Shown here piece after piece: positions 1 through 14,064 of a stretch of DNA of 64,000 bases (position 1 is the first letter of the stretch; each line of letters opens with the position of its first letter). The notes under the pieces were generated by a model. It had not been told where the DNA came from. It worked only from the letters and a program-made list of their open reading frames with translations, and searched no databases. Position numbers and translations under genes: made by a program. The stretch is from NCBI GenBank assembly GCA_964035775.1, contig OZ038317.1:12125674-12189673 (forward strand), in the 5' to 3' direction. The DNA is from Osedax frankpressi (lineage: Eukaryota; Annelida; Polychaeta; Sabellida; Siboglinidae).

Positions 1-2880
1 TATTACACTCTAGATTATAATACTCTAAATTATTACACTCTAGATTATAATACTCTAAATTATTACACTCTAGATTATAATACTCTAAAGTATTACACTC
101 TAGATTATAATACTCTAAATTATTACACTCTAGATTATAATACTCTAAATTATTACACTCTAGATTATAATACTCTAAATTATTACACTCTAGATTATAA
201 TACTCTAAATTATTACACTCTAGATTATAATACTGTAAATTATTACACTCTAGATTATAATACTCTAAATGATTACACTCTAGATTATAATACTCTAAAT
301 GATTACACTCTAGATTATAATACTCTAAATGATTACACTCTAGATTATAATACTCTAAATGATTACACTCTAGATTATAATACTCTAAATCATTACACTC
401 TAGATTATAATACTCTAAATCATTACACTCTAGATTATAATACTCTAAATCATTACACTCTAGATTATAATACTCTAAATCATTACACTCTAGATTATAA
501 TACTCTAAATCATTACACTCTAGATTATAATACTCTAAATCATTACACTCTAGATTATAATACTCTAAATCATTACACTCTAGATTATAATACTCTAAAT
601 CATTACACTCTAGATTATAATACTCTAAATCATTACACTCTAGATTATAATACTCTAAATCATTACACTCTAGATTATAATGCTCTAAATTATTACACAC
701 TAGATTATAATGCTCTAAATTATTACACTCTAGATTATAATGCTCTAAATTTTTACACTCTAGATTATAATGCTCTAAATTATTACACTCTAGATTATAA
801 TGCTCTAAATTATTACACTCTAGATTATAATGCTCTAAATTATTACACTCTAGATTATAATGCTCTAAATTATTACACTCTAGATTATAATGCTCTAAAT
901 TATTACACTCTAGATTATAATGCTCTAAATTATTACACTCTAGATTATAATGCTCTAAATTATTACACTCTAGATTATAATGCTCTAAATTATTACACTC
1001 TAGATTATAATGCTCTAAATTATAATACTCTAAATTATAATACTCGAAATTATAATACTCGAAATTATAATACTCGAAATTATAATACTCGAAATTATAA
1101 TACTCGAAATTATAATACTCGAAATTATAATACTCTAAATTATAATACTCGAAATTATAATACTCTAAATTATAATACTCGAAATTATAATACTCTAAAT
1201 TATAATACTCTAAATTATAATACTCTAAATTATAATACTCTAAATTATAATACTCTAAATTATAATACTCTAAATTATAATACTCTAAATTATAATACTC
1301 TAAATTATAATACTCTAAATTATAATACTCTCAATTATAATACTCTCAATTATAATACTCTAAATTATAATACTCTAAATTATAATACTCTAAATTATAA
1401 TACTCTAAATTATAATACTCTAAATTATAATACTCTAAATTATAATACTCTAAATTATAATACTCTAAATTATAATACTCTAAATTATAATACTCTAAAT
1501 TATAATACTCTAAATTATAATACTCTAAATTATAATACTCTAAATTATAATACTCTAAATTATAATACTCTAAATTATAATACTCTAAATTATAATACTC
1601 TAAATTATTACACTCTAGATTACAATACTCTAAATTATTACACTCTAGATTATAATACTCTAAATGATTACACTCTAGATTATAATACTCTAAATGATTA
1701 CACTCTAGATTATAATACTCTAAATGATTACACTCTAGATTATAATACTCTAAATGATTACACTCTAGATTATAATACTCTAAATGATTACACTCTAGAT
1801 TATAATACTCTAAATTATTACACTCTAGATTATAATACTCTAAATTATTACACTCTAGATTATAATACTCTAAATTATTACACTCTAGATTATAATACTC
1901 TAAATTATTACACTCTAGATAATAATACTCTAAATTATTACACTCTAGATTATAATACTCTAAATTATTACACTCTAGATTATAATACTCTAAATTATTA
2001 CACTCTAGATTATAATACTCTAAATTATTACACTCTAGGTTATAATACTCTAAATTATTACACTCTAGATTATAATACTCTAAATTATTACACTCTAGAT
2101 TATAATACTCTAAATTATTACACTCTAGATTATAATACTCTAAATTATTACACTCTAGATTATAATACTCTAAATTATTACACTCTAGATTATAATACTC
2201 TAAATTATTACACTCTAGATTATAATACTCTAAATTATTACACTCTAGATTATAATACTCTAAATTATTACACTCTAGATTATAATACTCTAAATTATTA
2301 CACTCTAGATTATAATACTCTAAATTATTACACTCTAGATTATAATACTCTAAATTATTACACTCTAGATTATAATACTCTAAATGATTACACTCTAGAT
2401 TATAATACTCTAAATGATTACACTCTAGATTATAATACTCTAAATTATTACACTCTAGATTATAATACTCTAAATTATTACACTCTAGATTATAATACTC
2501 TAAATTATTACACTCTAGATTATAATATTCTAAATTATTACACTCTAGATTATAATACTCTAAATTATTACACTCTAGATTATAATACTCGAAATTATTA
2601 CACTCTAGATTATAATACTCGAAATTATTACACTCTAGATTATAATACTCTAAATTATAATACTCTAAATTATAATACTCTAAATTATAATACTCTAAAT
2701 TATAATACTCTAAATTATAAAACTCTAAATTATAAAACTCTAAATTATAAAACTCTAAATTATAATACTCTAAATTATAATACTCTAAATTATAATACTC
2801 TAAATTATAATACTCTAAATTATTACACTCTAAATTATTACACTCTAAATTATAATACTCTAAATTATAATACTCTAAAT
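1..2880. repeat. 15-bp satellite array with 30-bp higher-order structure
   Basis: Uninterrupted tandem array of two 15-bp monomers, tataatactctaaat (A) and tattacactctagat (B). From 1 to about 1020 and from about 1606 to 2655 they alternate as 30-bp AB dimers. From about 1021 to 1605 and from 2655 to 2880 mainly A monomers occur. Point variants (tgctct, ctcgaa, catta/gatta) are shared by runs of neighbouring units, which suggests local homogenisation by unequal exchange or slippage. The array is cut by the left edge, so its full length is unknown. Because 15 is divisible by three, a long open frame crosses it on the minus strand; it encodes only a YNLEC/YNLEY repeat and is not taken as a gene. 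Confidence 0.97.
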
Positions 2881-4884
2881 TAACATAACATAACTCACGC
2901 CTATATTGCCTCGCTAATGGTTTAGTACATCCAAGCATTATCGGACAATAATAATACTAACATAATAAAGCTCACTACAATAAATCGTTATGTCGTTTAT
3001 GTATATATTACAAACGGTTTGTTAAATTGAATGACTTCCGGATTCAGCCTCCTTCTTCTGGGATCCACCTATTGCAATAGGTTTCGCTCTCTTTCGAGAA
3101 TGAATGTATTCATTTCTTTTAGTAAAAAATCATTGAATGTCTCCTATTCATTTATTTAATAAAATTATCAATAGTAATCTGTTAATATTCAAAATATAAC
3201 AGATATCGTAACAAATGATCTCGATAGAAACATACATGATCCAGTGATTAATATTAATTACTTAATCAATATAATCGGAATTACTGAATGAATAATAGAA
3301 GCATTCATGACCATTCATAATTATATAACATATATATGAAAGTATTAATGTAATTGATCACATGTGACTTTAGTTGTCATGTGTCAATGTTGAAGTCAAT
3401 TGCAAGTTTGATGATCATATGAATTAATACTAAAAGTCATATATTAGTATTGCCAATTTGTAAAGTTAGAGAATTGATATTTAAAATAACATTACAATGC
3501 ATTATATATGTCTCATATAGTATTTGAATAACTCAATAATTCCATTAATTTCTATTAACTCATCAATATATATAACAATATATATAATAACCTATAATAT
3601 TAGTTGAATTATTATCATTTTACTAATTAAAATATAATGTATATTAGTATAAATTAACCAATTTTGTTTTCTACATATCTATAAAATGATCAGTATCTTT
3701 AAACTCTATCATGTATATTTTCTATTTGTTATTTTTCTGTGTAAATATATTATATATAATTATTTATAATAATAAATTATTATCAAAAAAATTAAATTAA
3801 GTAAATATTTAATTATATATATGTATATAAAAATAAATTTTTATATACAACCTTTTTGATATTAACTTTCTATTAACTTTTTCCATTATTTCTTTTAGAA
3901 GATTACACATTTTTTTTTTTACATATTTGTCACTAATAGTATAGATTATTATATAGATTGTTATTATTATATATATTGTTATAGATATTGTTTAGTTAGA
4001 AATAAATCTTAAAAAATTCTTTTAAGTTGAATTAAAAGAAGAACATTTTATATCAGGAAATATTTATGTTTATTATGTTGAAAATGTATATATAATATAT
4101 ATTAATTAGGATAGTTTCTTTTATAGATATGTATAAAGATTATTATATACACTAATTACCAATAAAAACTATTTAATTTTCGGGGATTCCCAATTCTTAT
4201 TTATAATTTTCTATATCTTCTGTAGATTAATTTTAAAGTTATTCAATGAAAAATTGAATTAACTGCATTGTTTGTTCAGTGTATACACGTATATATAATT
4301 AACCTTGAAATAGTTTTATAATAGATTCATTATTTAGTCATTGTTCTGTGAATATAAATATGTGTTTATCAAATATATTAATATAATGTATTTAAATAAA
4401 TAAAGAAATTATTAATAATTAACCTCTTCGTGAGATTAGTGGCAATCAAGTATAGGTTTCGGTTAGTTGATATGGTATGGTATATTATCATTGTGCAAGT
4501 TGATTATATACTTATAAGTTATACAGGGGATACATTATTAAATATTGTATGAGAATAAGGAAATAGATATGTAATAGAATTGAGTGGTGTGCAAATGAAA
4601 TGTGTTAAATTTTTATTTTTAAAAAAATGAAGATCATAGATAGGAATAGTTTTGCGATTTCTCTGATATTTACTTTCGGGATCTACATGATCCGTAAGAA
4701 ATATCAAATATTTAAATTAAATATAACCAGCACTAAATTAGTTATAAAATAGAAACATGATAAAAAAATTTTTGTATTATTATAAGTAAAAATCTATTAT
4801 TAAAGTATAATTATTATACTTCATATATCGAATGGGTGTGCCATTCTTACCAATATACAAATTATAATCTTGTATTGAATGTAA

Positions 4885-4886
<2 letters not shown>

Positions 4887-4930
<44 letters not shown>

Positions 4931-4933
4931 AGT

Positions 4934-4986
<53 letters not shown>
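4887..4986. repeat. (TA)n microsatellite
   Basis: Two nearly pure TA runs separated by a short interruption. Confidence 0.95.
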
Positions 4987-4988
<2 letters not shown>

Positions 4989-5043
4989 TAAATTGGATAA
5001 TTTTATTATGTTGAATATATTAATTTTCTATTAACCAGCCAGT

Positions 5044-5062
5044 ATACATATATATATTTATA

Positions 5063-5104
<42 letters not shown>
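5044..5104. repeat. (TA)n microsatellite
   Basis: TA run with tatttata interruptions at the left end. Confidence 0.9.
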
Positions 5105-5112
<8 letters not shown>

Positions 5113-6711
5113 TCAAATAAAATATGATTACATGTAGTTAAGGTTTTAAGTTGTATTTTTTATGAATAGTTATTTAGAATGTTATAACACACTATATAGT
5201 ATGTAGGATTACAGCATTATAAATTATAAATCTATGTTTAGGACACCTCTTGAAATACAATAATAATACAAATAATGAATTAAAAGAGATATTAATAGAT
5301 CAACATTAATACCTGAATTAGACTTAAGAAGTTCATTACATAACAATACTATAATGTAAATAATAATTCTAAATTAATGATAATTATATATGTATAATAT
5401 ATTTTTTTAATTATTTCATATATCTGGCTTTAATTTATTCCAAAACATACCTATACCAATAACACAACACTTAAATCACAACTAATTAAATAATAAAAAT
5501 TATCAATCATAACCAATTCAGTTACTTAAGATATTCTTCCAAGTATATCCGAATCTCTAGATGGACTAAATGATGATTTTTTAAATTGTTGAACTTTATC
5601 ATGTTAGTCTGAATCTTCTCAAGTTAGTCTGAATAGAAATAAAATTGCGTATTAATTAGTTTTTGTAATATTTTACGATTCTATAAAATACCTAATAAGG
5701 AGATAAATTAATGATGATGTAATTATGAATCATATTATTAAATAAAACCGCAAATATTTCTCAGTTAATAAGCATTGTTGAGGTTATGGAAATCTTATAT
5801 AAGATGTATCTTATATAAGTAATCTTATATTTGAGTTATGGTATCCACAATAGACAATATGAGATATTTAGTTGAGTATATATTTATTGGGTTACTAATA
5901 TATAGGATGCAATTGAAACCATCAACATTTTAATTCTTCTTAACTTTTCTTAATTCAATTATCTAGGGCACAAACTACCTGAAAAAGAATTACAACTGAT
6001 CTCAGTAAATTTTAAACGATCAGTAAATGGAACTAACTAAACACCATTTCAAATATGTTATTAAAAGGTTTTGCAAAGATATCAGATCCGATGTAGAAAT
6101 TATCAAATTAATGGCGAGAAACAAAATAAGAGTTTTTAAATACTAAAACTCAAATTTGTATCATCGGACATATTTCAATATCCAGATATTAATAAAGAAC
6201 TTAGCCTGTAAGTGTTTGCCAACTTACGAGCCTTAGGAGTAGTTGTATAGTAGTATAAAGATATATCATATTCAAGTAGAATCTTAAGAAAAGATAAGGA
6301 AAAGCGAGAAGAATGATAAGGGATACATATTAATATAAAACTAGAATGGGTAGCTCTGATGTGGGTTGTTTAATAGCGACACAGATTTAATAGCGACATA
6401 GTTTAATAGATATGTTTATCTACTATATAGATTATATCAAATATTTACTAATAATAATACTTTAACTACATGTAAAGTAAGTTTATTTGAAATGAGTTTG
6501 ATAAGTCTATTGAAACATTTTGATCACGTAGTGAAATATCGTTCATTTTGACATCAACTACATATACTTACTATATAGGTATACTATATACCATATAGTT
6601 ACTATATATAGTACTTATAGGTATAAAATAAGTGTATATCACTAACATAGAATATTATAAATAAAGTCAAATTTAAAAGGTTGACTATTTATTTATTAAT
6701 TATTCATATAT

Positions 6712-6717
<6 letters not shown>

Positions 6718-6777
<60 letters not shown>
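6718..6777. repeat. (TA)n microsatellite
   Basis: Nearly pure TA run. Confidence 0.95.
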
Positions 6778-6781
<4 letters not shown>

Positions 6782-8397
6782 ACTATACTCTAATTAATTA
6801 TTTATATACAATATATAAACAAGTTTGAACATTGATCTTTTATAAAATAAGTCTAACTGGTATATATATGAATATATATTAAGGCATATATATGAATGTA
6901 TAAAATATATGATACCATGCATATATATTATTAATATAAGTATGCAGGATTATTACACAGACCAACAAATAACTATTAATGCTAATATTTGTAATGCATT
7001 TCGTATACATTCATGTGTATCCACATGTTTAATGTCCACTTTATGTATACATATATATTATTGTACATAAATATTGTACATAAATGCTATATTTTCAATT
7101 ACAGGACATTTTTATATAAATATTTATATAAATTTTGGGTTTAGGTATTTATTTGTGTAGTTATTACCAGAGATGAACTATTATATTAAACGTATATATT
7201 AAAATTTCGTAGCAAACTAAAAGATATCTCACGATATCGAAAACTATATATAATTGAGATATCCTAGTTGGTTCAAAATATCTATCAAATTTAAATTTTT
7301 TGATTATAATTATTGATTGCATTTTTTTCAATATAAAATTATATATATTATTTTATATATTATATCAATAAATCATAGCACTTTAATGCTATTATGTATC
7401 TACATATATAATATTATATAAATACTATATTGTATATAAATATATATTATATTAAATACTATATTATATATATATATAATTATATAAAATACTATAATCT
7501 AAATTAATTATTAATATAAAATATCCATATTTAATGATAAGATCAATATTTTATCAGCAACTTTTATTTTGAACAAGTCATTGATATTAAATAATCTTCA
7601 TTTCTTTATTCGTTAGACGTTTTTTGAAAGATGTCGACTAGAAATTACAATTTCTTGCTTTTGGGTGCTTGAATTTAGTGAGAACAATTCTAAATATACC
7701 ATTACCATTAGTAAATATTCAACCGGCATGTGTGTTTATTATTGATTATGGATAAGCAATTCTAATTTATAATAGTTTGAAATAAATTTTGTATGGGAAT
7801 ATTTTGATCAAAAATTTGAAGAAAAGATTTTTTTAAATTCAATTGTTCGAAAGGGATTTTTTACTTTATTTCAAAATAATATAGAGATTTTTTTTTAAAA
7901 AATGTTCTAAAATGTTCCTACTTTGGTTCGAAAATTCTAAATTTTATTTTATTTTATTGCGTATTTTATCAAAGATACTAAAGTTTTTTATATTGATTCG
8001 AAATTATATTGGATTTTAATGTTATTTTAGTACGCATAAATCAAAGACGAAATAATTTTTTTATGATAGTTATGATCGAAATATGATTAACTTGAATTTT
8101 TTCTACATTGTTATAGTTATACAATGGATACTAATTGAGGCCGAAAAGGGGATAATTGTGAAAAATTAATTTTGTACGTATATATTTCAAATGTTCTATA
8201 GATTTTTAAAAAATTTGTTCGAAAATGATATTCCTATTTATTAATAATTTTAATACGTATATATTTCAAAGGTTCTGATTTTTTATAATATTGGTTCTAA
8301 ATGGGTTCTATGAAGGATTTTGATGTAAATTAAAATTAAATGCACGGAAAGAATATAACTACTAGCAATGGTATAACTAAAACTAACTCACGAATTC

Positions 8398-8403
8398 TTT
8401 ATT
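8398..8403 (-). terminator. polyadenylation signal AATAAA of the basic-protein gene
   Basis: AATAAA on the minus strand, about 20 nt after the TAG stop of the 8423-9586 gene. It supports that ORF as a transcribed, intronless gene. Confidence 0.7.
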
Positions 8404-8422
8404 GTTGCTGATAAATTTTACT

Positions 8423-9586
8423 CTAGGCTTTCACCTCTTCTTTTTTGGCGTCATCGCCTTCTTTCTTAATCTCCTCATCGACTTCCATTGGTTCATTAGT
8501 AACTTGTTTATTTCCGAATATTCCCGAAAAAAATCCGCCTTTATTAGTTTGTTCCGTTTCTTGTTTCATTTTATTTTCTTGTTCATTTCCATTTTCTTTG
8601 CATAATTCCGGTACTTTACTTAACTTTTCTACATTCGGAGCGGATTCTTCTGTCATTACGATATCTGTTTTTTTTGGAACAGCTGAATTGATAAATGTCA
8701 TCAAATCTATAATACCTCGAATCTGTACAGGACTAGCACACAGTTCTTTTTTGAGCCAGCGTTTGAATATTCGTTTAGTTGTACATTCAGCTCTACCCTG
8801 TAAATTCTTTAATGTTCTGATATTTAATATAGATAATTTCTCTATAAATTTAGGACCAATTCCTTTTATTTCTTCGAATCCACTTTTATTTTTCGCTTTA
8901 GTTATTTTTTTATTTCGGCATTTTCTTATGTTAGATTTATTTCTTTTCGAAGAATTACGTTTTACGCATTTTCTATTATTACTTGATAGTTTAGCTGAAG
9001 ACTTTTTATTAATTCTCTTAGTAGTACTTGTTGTCCTATTTCTAGATTTACAGGATCTCTTAGACATAGTTGATTTACTTCTTCTAGAATTACACACTCG
9101 TTTGGTCAGTGCGAATGCCCTCTTTCTAGATTTACATAATATTCTGGTTGATGTAGTTCTCTTTCTAGACTTACAGGATCTCCTAGTCATAGTGGATGTA
9201 CTTCTTCTAGAATTAGAGACTCGCTTGGTCGGTGCGCATGCCCTCTTTCTAGATTTACATAATCTTTTGGCTGGAGTAGTTGATCTATTTCTAGATTTGC
9301 AGGATTTCTTAGACTGAGTGGTTGATCTATTTCTTACATTACATGATCTTACTGCAGGAGTTTTTGATTTCTTATTTGACTTGCAAACACGTTTAGTTGG
9401 AGTAGCACATGCTTTGGATAGGTTATTTCTTTTCGCGATTCTTGTATTCCTGGCACGAATCTTTTCACAAGTTGCAACGCATTTCTTAGCGAATGAATTC
9501 TTTCTAAATTTTGTTATTGTTTTTCTGGTAGATGATGACCGGCATTTCGTAGCCCTTTTCTCTCTTATCTTCCGGCAAGTCGTCAT
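8423..9586 (-). CDS. Arg/Cys/Ser-rich basic nuclear protein with helix-hairpin-helix motif (protamine-like)
   Basis: Single-exon ORF of 387 aa; the first ATG is at 9586 (MTTCRKIREK). Residues 1-235 are extremely rich in Lys, Arg, Ser, Thr and Cys, built on CKSRKR/CNSRR modules. A segment of about 41 residues is duplicated in tandem (about 109-149 and 150-190). Residues about 236-265 contain FEEIKGIGPKFIEKL, a helix-hairpin-helix hairpin (hxGIGP). The following residues to about 305 look like a compact helical domain. Residues 306-387 are acidic and Gln/Glu-rich. No signal peptide or membrane segment is seen. Basic, Cys-containing chains of this kind are typical of sperm nuclear proteins that pack DNA and are cross-linked by disulfides, and HhH motifs bind DNA non-specifically. 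I therefore infer a chromatin role, possibly in sperm. I do not recognise a named orthologue. An AATAAA follows directly after the stop. A DNA-repair or linker-histone-like protein is an alternative. Confidence 0.75.
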   Translation of the reverse strand: MTTCRKIREKRATKCRSSSTRKTITKFRKNSFAKKCVATCEKIRARNTRIAKRNNLSKACATPTKRVCKSNKKSKTPAVRSCNVRNRSTTQSKKSCKSRNRSTTPAKRLCKSRKRACAPTKRVSNSRRSTSTMTRRSCKSRKRTTSTRILCKSRKRAFALTKRVCNSRRSKSTMSKRSCKSRNRTTSTTKRINKKSSAKLSSNNRKCVKRNSSKRNKSNIRKCRNKKITKAKNKSGFEEIKGIGPKFIEKLSILNIRTLKNLQGRAECTTKRIFKRWLKKELCASPVQIRGIIDLMTFINSAVPKKTDIVMTEESAPNVEKLSKVPELCKENGNEQENKMKQETEQTNKGGFFSGIFGNKQVTNEPMEVDEEIKKEGDDAKKEEVKA

Positions 9587-9601
9587 TCTTTTTTGTTTCA
9601 A

Positions 9602-10494
9602 TATAATAACTACTTATATTAAAATAAATAATATATACAACGAATGTCTTATTATATATTATATATATATATCTAAATATCCAAATTTAAAATATTGGAT
9701 ATTAATGTTGCATATTTATACACGGTTGTTACTTATACGATGATATAATATGATATCATAATGCGTATGTATAATTGTTGAACTAACTGTGTATTGCTGG
9801 TTAGAATCTAATGGATAAAAACACGTCAGTGAAGAACGGGATATATTTCAAGAATGAATTATAATTTTATTTATTCTCAAGTATAATTTCTGTAATTAAA
9901 TTTAATTACCGTAATTAATATTTTTATTTCCTCATACATTTTATAAATATTTTAATTACCTCATAACAAACCGCAAAATTATCAATTAATAAATCAATTG
10001 ATAAAATATATAACAAAAACCTATAATAGATTAATGAAAAATCGACTATGTTTGTATAATCATATGTAAACCGTATTTATGATTATATATAACATGTAAT
10101 GCATTTGTAACTAGTATTATTATTAATATTATTTATTTAAAATTTTAAATATGTTTACAATTTAATTAATTAAATGTTGTACTTGTTTATTATTTAAATA
10201 ATTATCCACTATCACCAAATATTTTCCGAATGTCAATATTATTATTGGTGATATAAAATGGTCACTTCTAGATGTATTATCGTAATAAAAACTCATTTAT
10301 ACATATTACTAATTTTCTCATTTCGCTCAATAAATAATTTCTTTCATAATCATTACTAATAAATTTAGTTAAATTACAATTACAATATTGTATTATTACA
10401 AATATGTTATGCTAGAAATATTGTTTACAAGTCTTAATATATATACAGTGATTATTGTATAATTAAAATAAATAGTAAATATATATAACTCATA

Positions 10495-10536
<42 letters not shown>

Positions 10537-10560
10537 TTATACAATATTAGGTATAACTAA

Positions 10561-10607
<47 letters not shown>

Positions 10608-10617
10608 AATAACATTA

Positions 10618-10658
<41 letters not shown>

Positions 10659-11322
10659 GATAATCTATGATAATCTATAGATTATTTATACTATATAAAT
10701 TATTTTTTTTATATAAAATAATTCAGTAAGATTGTGTTTCAATTCTTCAAGTGAGATATTGTTAAGATTCATTACGTAGTTTTATTAAGATTTACAGAGT
10801 AATATATTGTTAAGATTCTTAAAGTAAGTTTTTTTTAAATTAATCAATTAAGATTATAATAAGAGCTATTAATAAATAGTGTATTCAGTTTAAATAAATA
10901 AATTGTTGTTCAGATTCAATACATGCTATTTAATTAATAGTTACTATACTACTTACTAAGATATATTACTTACTAAGATATATTTAGTAAAATTTTGTTT
11001 TAGAAAAAAGTTTTAATAAGTAATTTTGTTAATATTTATTTTGATCTGATTTTGTAATACTTATTAAGTAATATAATTACATTTAAATAATTATTAATTG
11101 TACTTGAATAGTAATATGAACTTATTGACTAGTAATATGATATATTTTAAATTGTTTTAAATATAAGTTATCATACAAATATATAATCTACGACATTCTG
11201 AAATGATCATGACATTTGATTTCACGTTACTTATCAATAATGTAGTATATTATGCATCAGTTCTCCTAGTTGGTATATGTTTACTTATTGAATGTGACTT
11301 TCGCTGTACCTTTATAGATTAG
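9602..11322. other. AT-rich intergenic DNA with three (TA)n tracts
   Basis: No coding or RNA gene is seen. (TA)n runs lie at about 10498-10534, 10564-10602 and 10620-10651, separated by short near-identical spacers. The rest is featureless A/T sequence. Confidence 0.6.
10498..10651. repeat. cluster of three (TA)n microsatellites
   Basis: Three TA runs within 155 bp. The spacers between them share a cattatac segment, so the cluster may have arisen by local duplication. Confidence 0.9.
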
Positions 11323-11406
11323 AGAGACAAAACAAAACTATGGTAATCATAAAGGACCATTCAATGACAAGTATCGCGAATGGAACTGGGGATATACACA
11401 GGACAG
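11323..11406 (+). CDS. possible 5' coding exon (initiator ATG) upstream of synaptotagmin-7
   Basis: The segment is bounded by an acceptor (tatagattag) and a donor (ACAG|GTTAGT). One frame contains ATG at 11342 and again at 11366 and stays open to the donor, ending in phase 1 (...MTSIANGTGDIHRT). This joins in frame to the candidate exon at 11665-11726, whose first two bases complete a Gly codon. A second frame is also open across the exon, so the frame rests on that junction. The base composition is less AT-rich than the surroundings. Assignment to synaptotagmin-7 rests only on position and strand. Confidence 0.35.
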
Positions 11407-11664
11407 GTTAGTACTATTTCGTTATTAATAGATAAAGTTCCGTATTTAAACTAAGCATTCGAGTAGTTCTATCGAATATCAGTCCGAAGTATATCATAAC
11501 AGTTATACAAAATTAGATTTGAATATATTTCTATATATCTCCATACGGTAAATTTCCAATTCCAATAAAATCTAATATTATGTAAATATTAAGTTATATT
11601 ATATATCAATAAATGAGATACTACATTTTCATCAACTGATAACATTGCTTTTAATAAACACCAG

Positions 11665-11726
11665 GCACCTGTTTCACTCCATTTAACACCCCACTCAAAT
11701 CACAAGATGTCTTATTTTCTGAAAAG
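11665..11726 (+). CDS. possible second 5' exon of the same transcript
   Basis: 62 bp between an acceptor (aacaccag) and a donor (GAAAAG|GTTTGT). It reads TCFTPFNTPLKSQDVLFSEK in the frame set by the exon ending at 11406, and leaves phase 0. No homology is recognised. It could be part of the synaptotagmin-7 linker or belong to a separate small transcript. Confidence 0.35.
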
Positions 11727-13253
11727 GTTTGTGAATAATATTATTTGTGCGTCGTTTTCTCCACATTTAGCCGCTACTCTATGATATAATTATAGTTACT
11801 AAACATTAATTAACCTTTACGTATGGTAACATACCCGAAAACAGATTATAACCTAGACTATCTATATTATCTATAACATACTTATGTTAAATATGAACAA
11901 TTAGATATATTGTTTGGGTTTAGATGTTAAAGATATGTAAAGTTGCAAAACTGTATTGAGGTGTTTATAACTTTATAAGGTATGTATATTAAGCAGGGTG
12001 AAAATATAGCTTGGAAGTGACTTTAGAAGTGACTTTAGAATACTAAAGCTTAATAATATTAAATTCCTACTTAATTTTAAATAAATATTATTTTAAATTA
12101 ATTAGTTATATAAATAAATTATGATAATAAACATAATAAACATAATACATATATGCATGATTTAATTATAAATTCTATTTATAATTTACTAACTAAATAT
12201 AAGTCGTTATTTTTTTTAATCGGTGGTTAATAAAATACCAGTAAAATAAATATGTACAATATATAATTATAATATTACGATATTATGATATTTAAAATAT
12301 ATATTATATTATTAATTAAATATTTTAGTAAAGTGATATGGATTATTATATTTCTAAAATGTGTGATTAAGCTATAACATAATAGACACGTTACATACTT
12401 TCTATATGATTTAGTACTGGATATCATTACTACGAGAATATAATATTAGATGGGGAAATCAGAGTGTAATTGCCAGGTAATCATGAACTAATGAGTTTGT
12501 AATAAGGTAATGAATAGATAATCATATTTAGTAGTTTAACAATACTCACATTCTAATTATTTATGAAATGTTCTTCAAAATTTAGTGATAAACTGTATTT
12601 GTACATACGTGGAATATCATAATCTTACATAATCTTTATTAAGTAATTAAATTATGAAATACTAATATTTAACTATGTAAATCATAATTTCCATTTGATA
12701 TAAATATTTTAAAGTATTGCATATATGTGATTATTTTTATATATTTTAATTCTATCATATTAAAAATAATACTTTTTAAAATGTGCATCATTTTTATTTG
12801 TTAAATTAAATTACTTTGTTAATATGCTCAAACTATATATATGATATACTCTTCTGTGTGATTTAAACAGCCACTACATATATTATTATACAAATTAAAA
12901 TATTCAAAACTTATATAAACATGCTAACATTATTAATATATATATATATTTAAATATAGATTATAATGATGGATATATATATATATATATTTATGTGTGT
13001 GTGTGTGTATGTGTATGTGTGTGTGCATAGATTAGTATGTTATTGTATGAGTATGTGCATCATTGAACTATATAAATTAAAATATATATTTATAAATTAT
13101 ATGAGATACTATTTAAATGGAATTTCTTTCAAAAATATATTTAATTCATAAATTAATATTAATGAATAATATGAAAATATCGTATTTTATTAAAATTTAT
13201 ATTTTTAAATTTGATTATTTATTATGATTGGAATTCACTCTTATTTAAGTATA

Positions 13254-13258
<5 letters not shown>

Positions 13259-13330
<72 letters not shown>
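13259..13330. repeat. (TA)n microsatellite
   Basis: Nearly pure TA run with one atc interruption. Confidence 0.95.
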
Positions 13331-13336
<6 letters not shown>

Positions 13337-14064
13337 AGTAATAATCATTATATCATCAGTTATGCTATAAGTATCGTCTATCATCATATTATTGGTTCGA
13401 TTGTTAATTTTAATTTTAATTTTTCATTTTATTATATTATTTAATATTAAATTATGTTTTATTAAAACACATTTATTGATAACATTGTATAGTTTAATGT
13501 CTATTTATATTTTTGTAATATATTTAAAAATTAATAAATATTATATATTAAAATTAAAATAATGAAATATTATACAATATAATATTTTTTTTGTTATTTA
13601 TTTTTTATTAATTATTTATTAAATAACTCGAAATAAATTTCAAGTTAAAATCAATACTAAAATAAATATTAGTATAATAATAAAAATGAATTTATATAGT
13701 ATTAGTACATAAGTTCACTAGAGTTACACAGTAGAATAAGGGGAACCCAGTAAAAATATATTATAGGTAACTCAGATAATCAACATTGACATGTGGGCGG
13801 AAGTGAAATAGTTTACATTCGCATGACTCCTGATAACAATAGAAATGGTTACTTTTCTACATTCAATTCAGTAGAATGCATTCTTATATAACCATGGTCA
13901 ACGCTATTTAAAATATGTGATAATCTATAGTAGTATTATGATTTTATATTAATTTCGTTCTATATTATTTATGTCAATTCCTCATATAGTGAATATGTGT
14001 AATACTTTAATCGCATTGTTTTTGTTAGAATTTAAAAATTGAAATCAATAACATTCAATATGAT

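Larger units (their letters stand above)
2881..8397. other. AT-rich intergenic DNA
   Basis: No gene is recognised. The stretch holds (TA)n tracts at 4887-4986, 5044-5104 and 6718-6777. A less AT-rich island lies at about 3025-3115. On the minus strand it reads as a possible acceptor (ttgcaatag) followed by about 18 open codons, but it matches nothing I know and has no convincing donor. The rest is simple A/T sequence. Confidence 0.6.

Noticed and set aside
1346-2938. 530-codon open frame on the minus strand through the left satellite, starting MLGCTKPLARQYRREL
   Set aside because: The frame stays open because the repeat period is 15. The peptide is a monotonous YNLEC/YNLEY repeat with no start context, splice or homology support.
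8445-9743. Leu/Phe-rich plus-strand frames opposite the basic-protein gene
   Set aside because: They are the complement of an Arg/Lys-rich repeat. The minus strand has the poly(A) signal and a recognisable HhH domain.
13211-13444. YIYIYI-type frames over (TA)n tracts
   Set aside because: Simple-repeat translation without gene structure; the same holds for similar frames near 16.1-16.4 and 21.1-21.3 kb.
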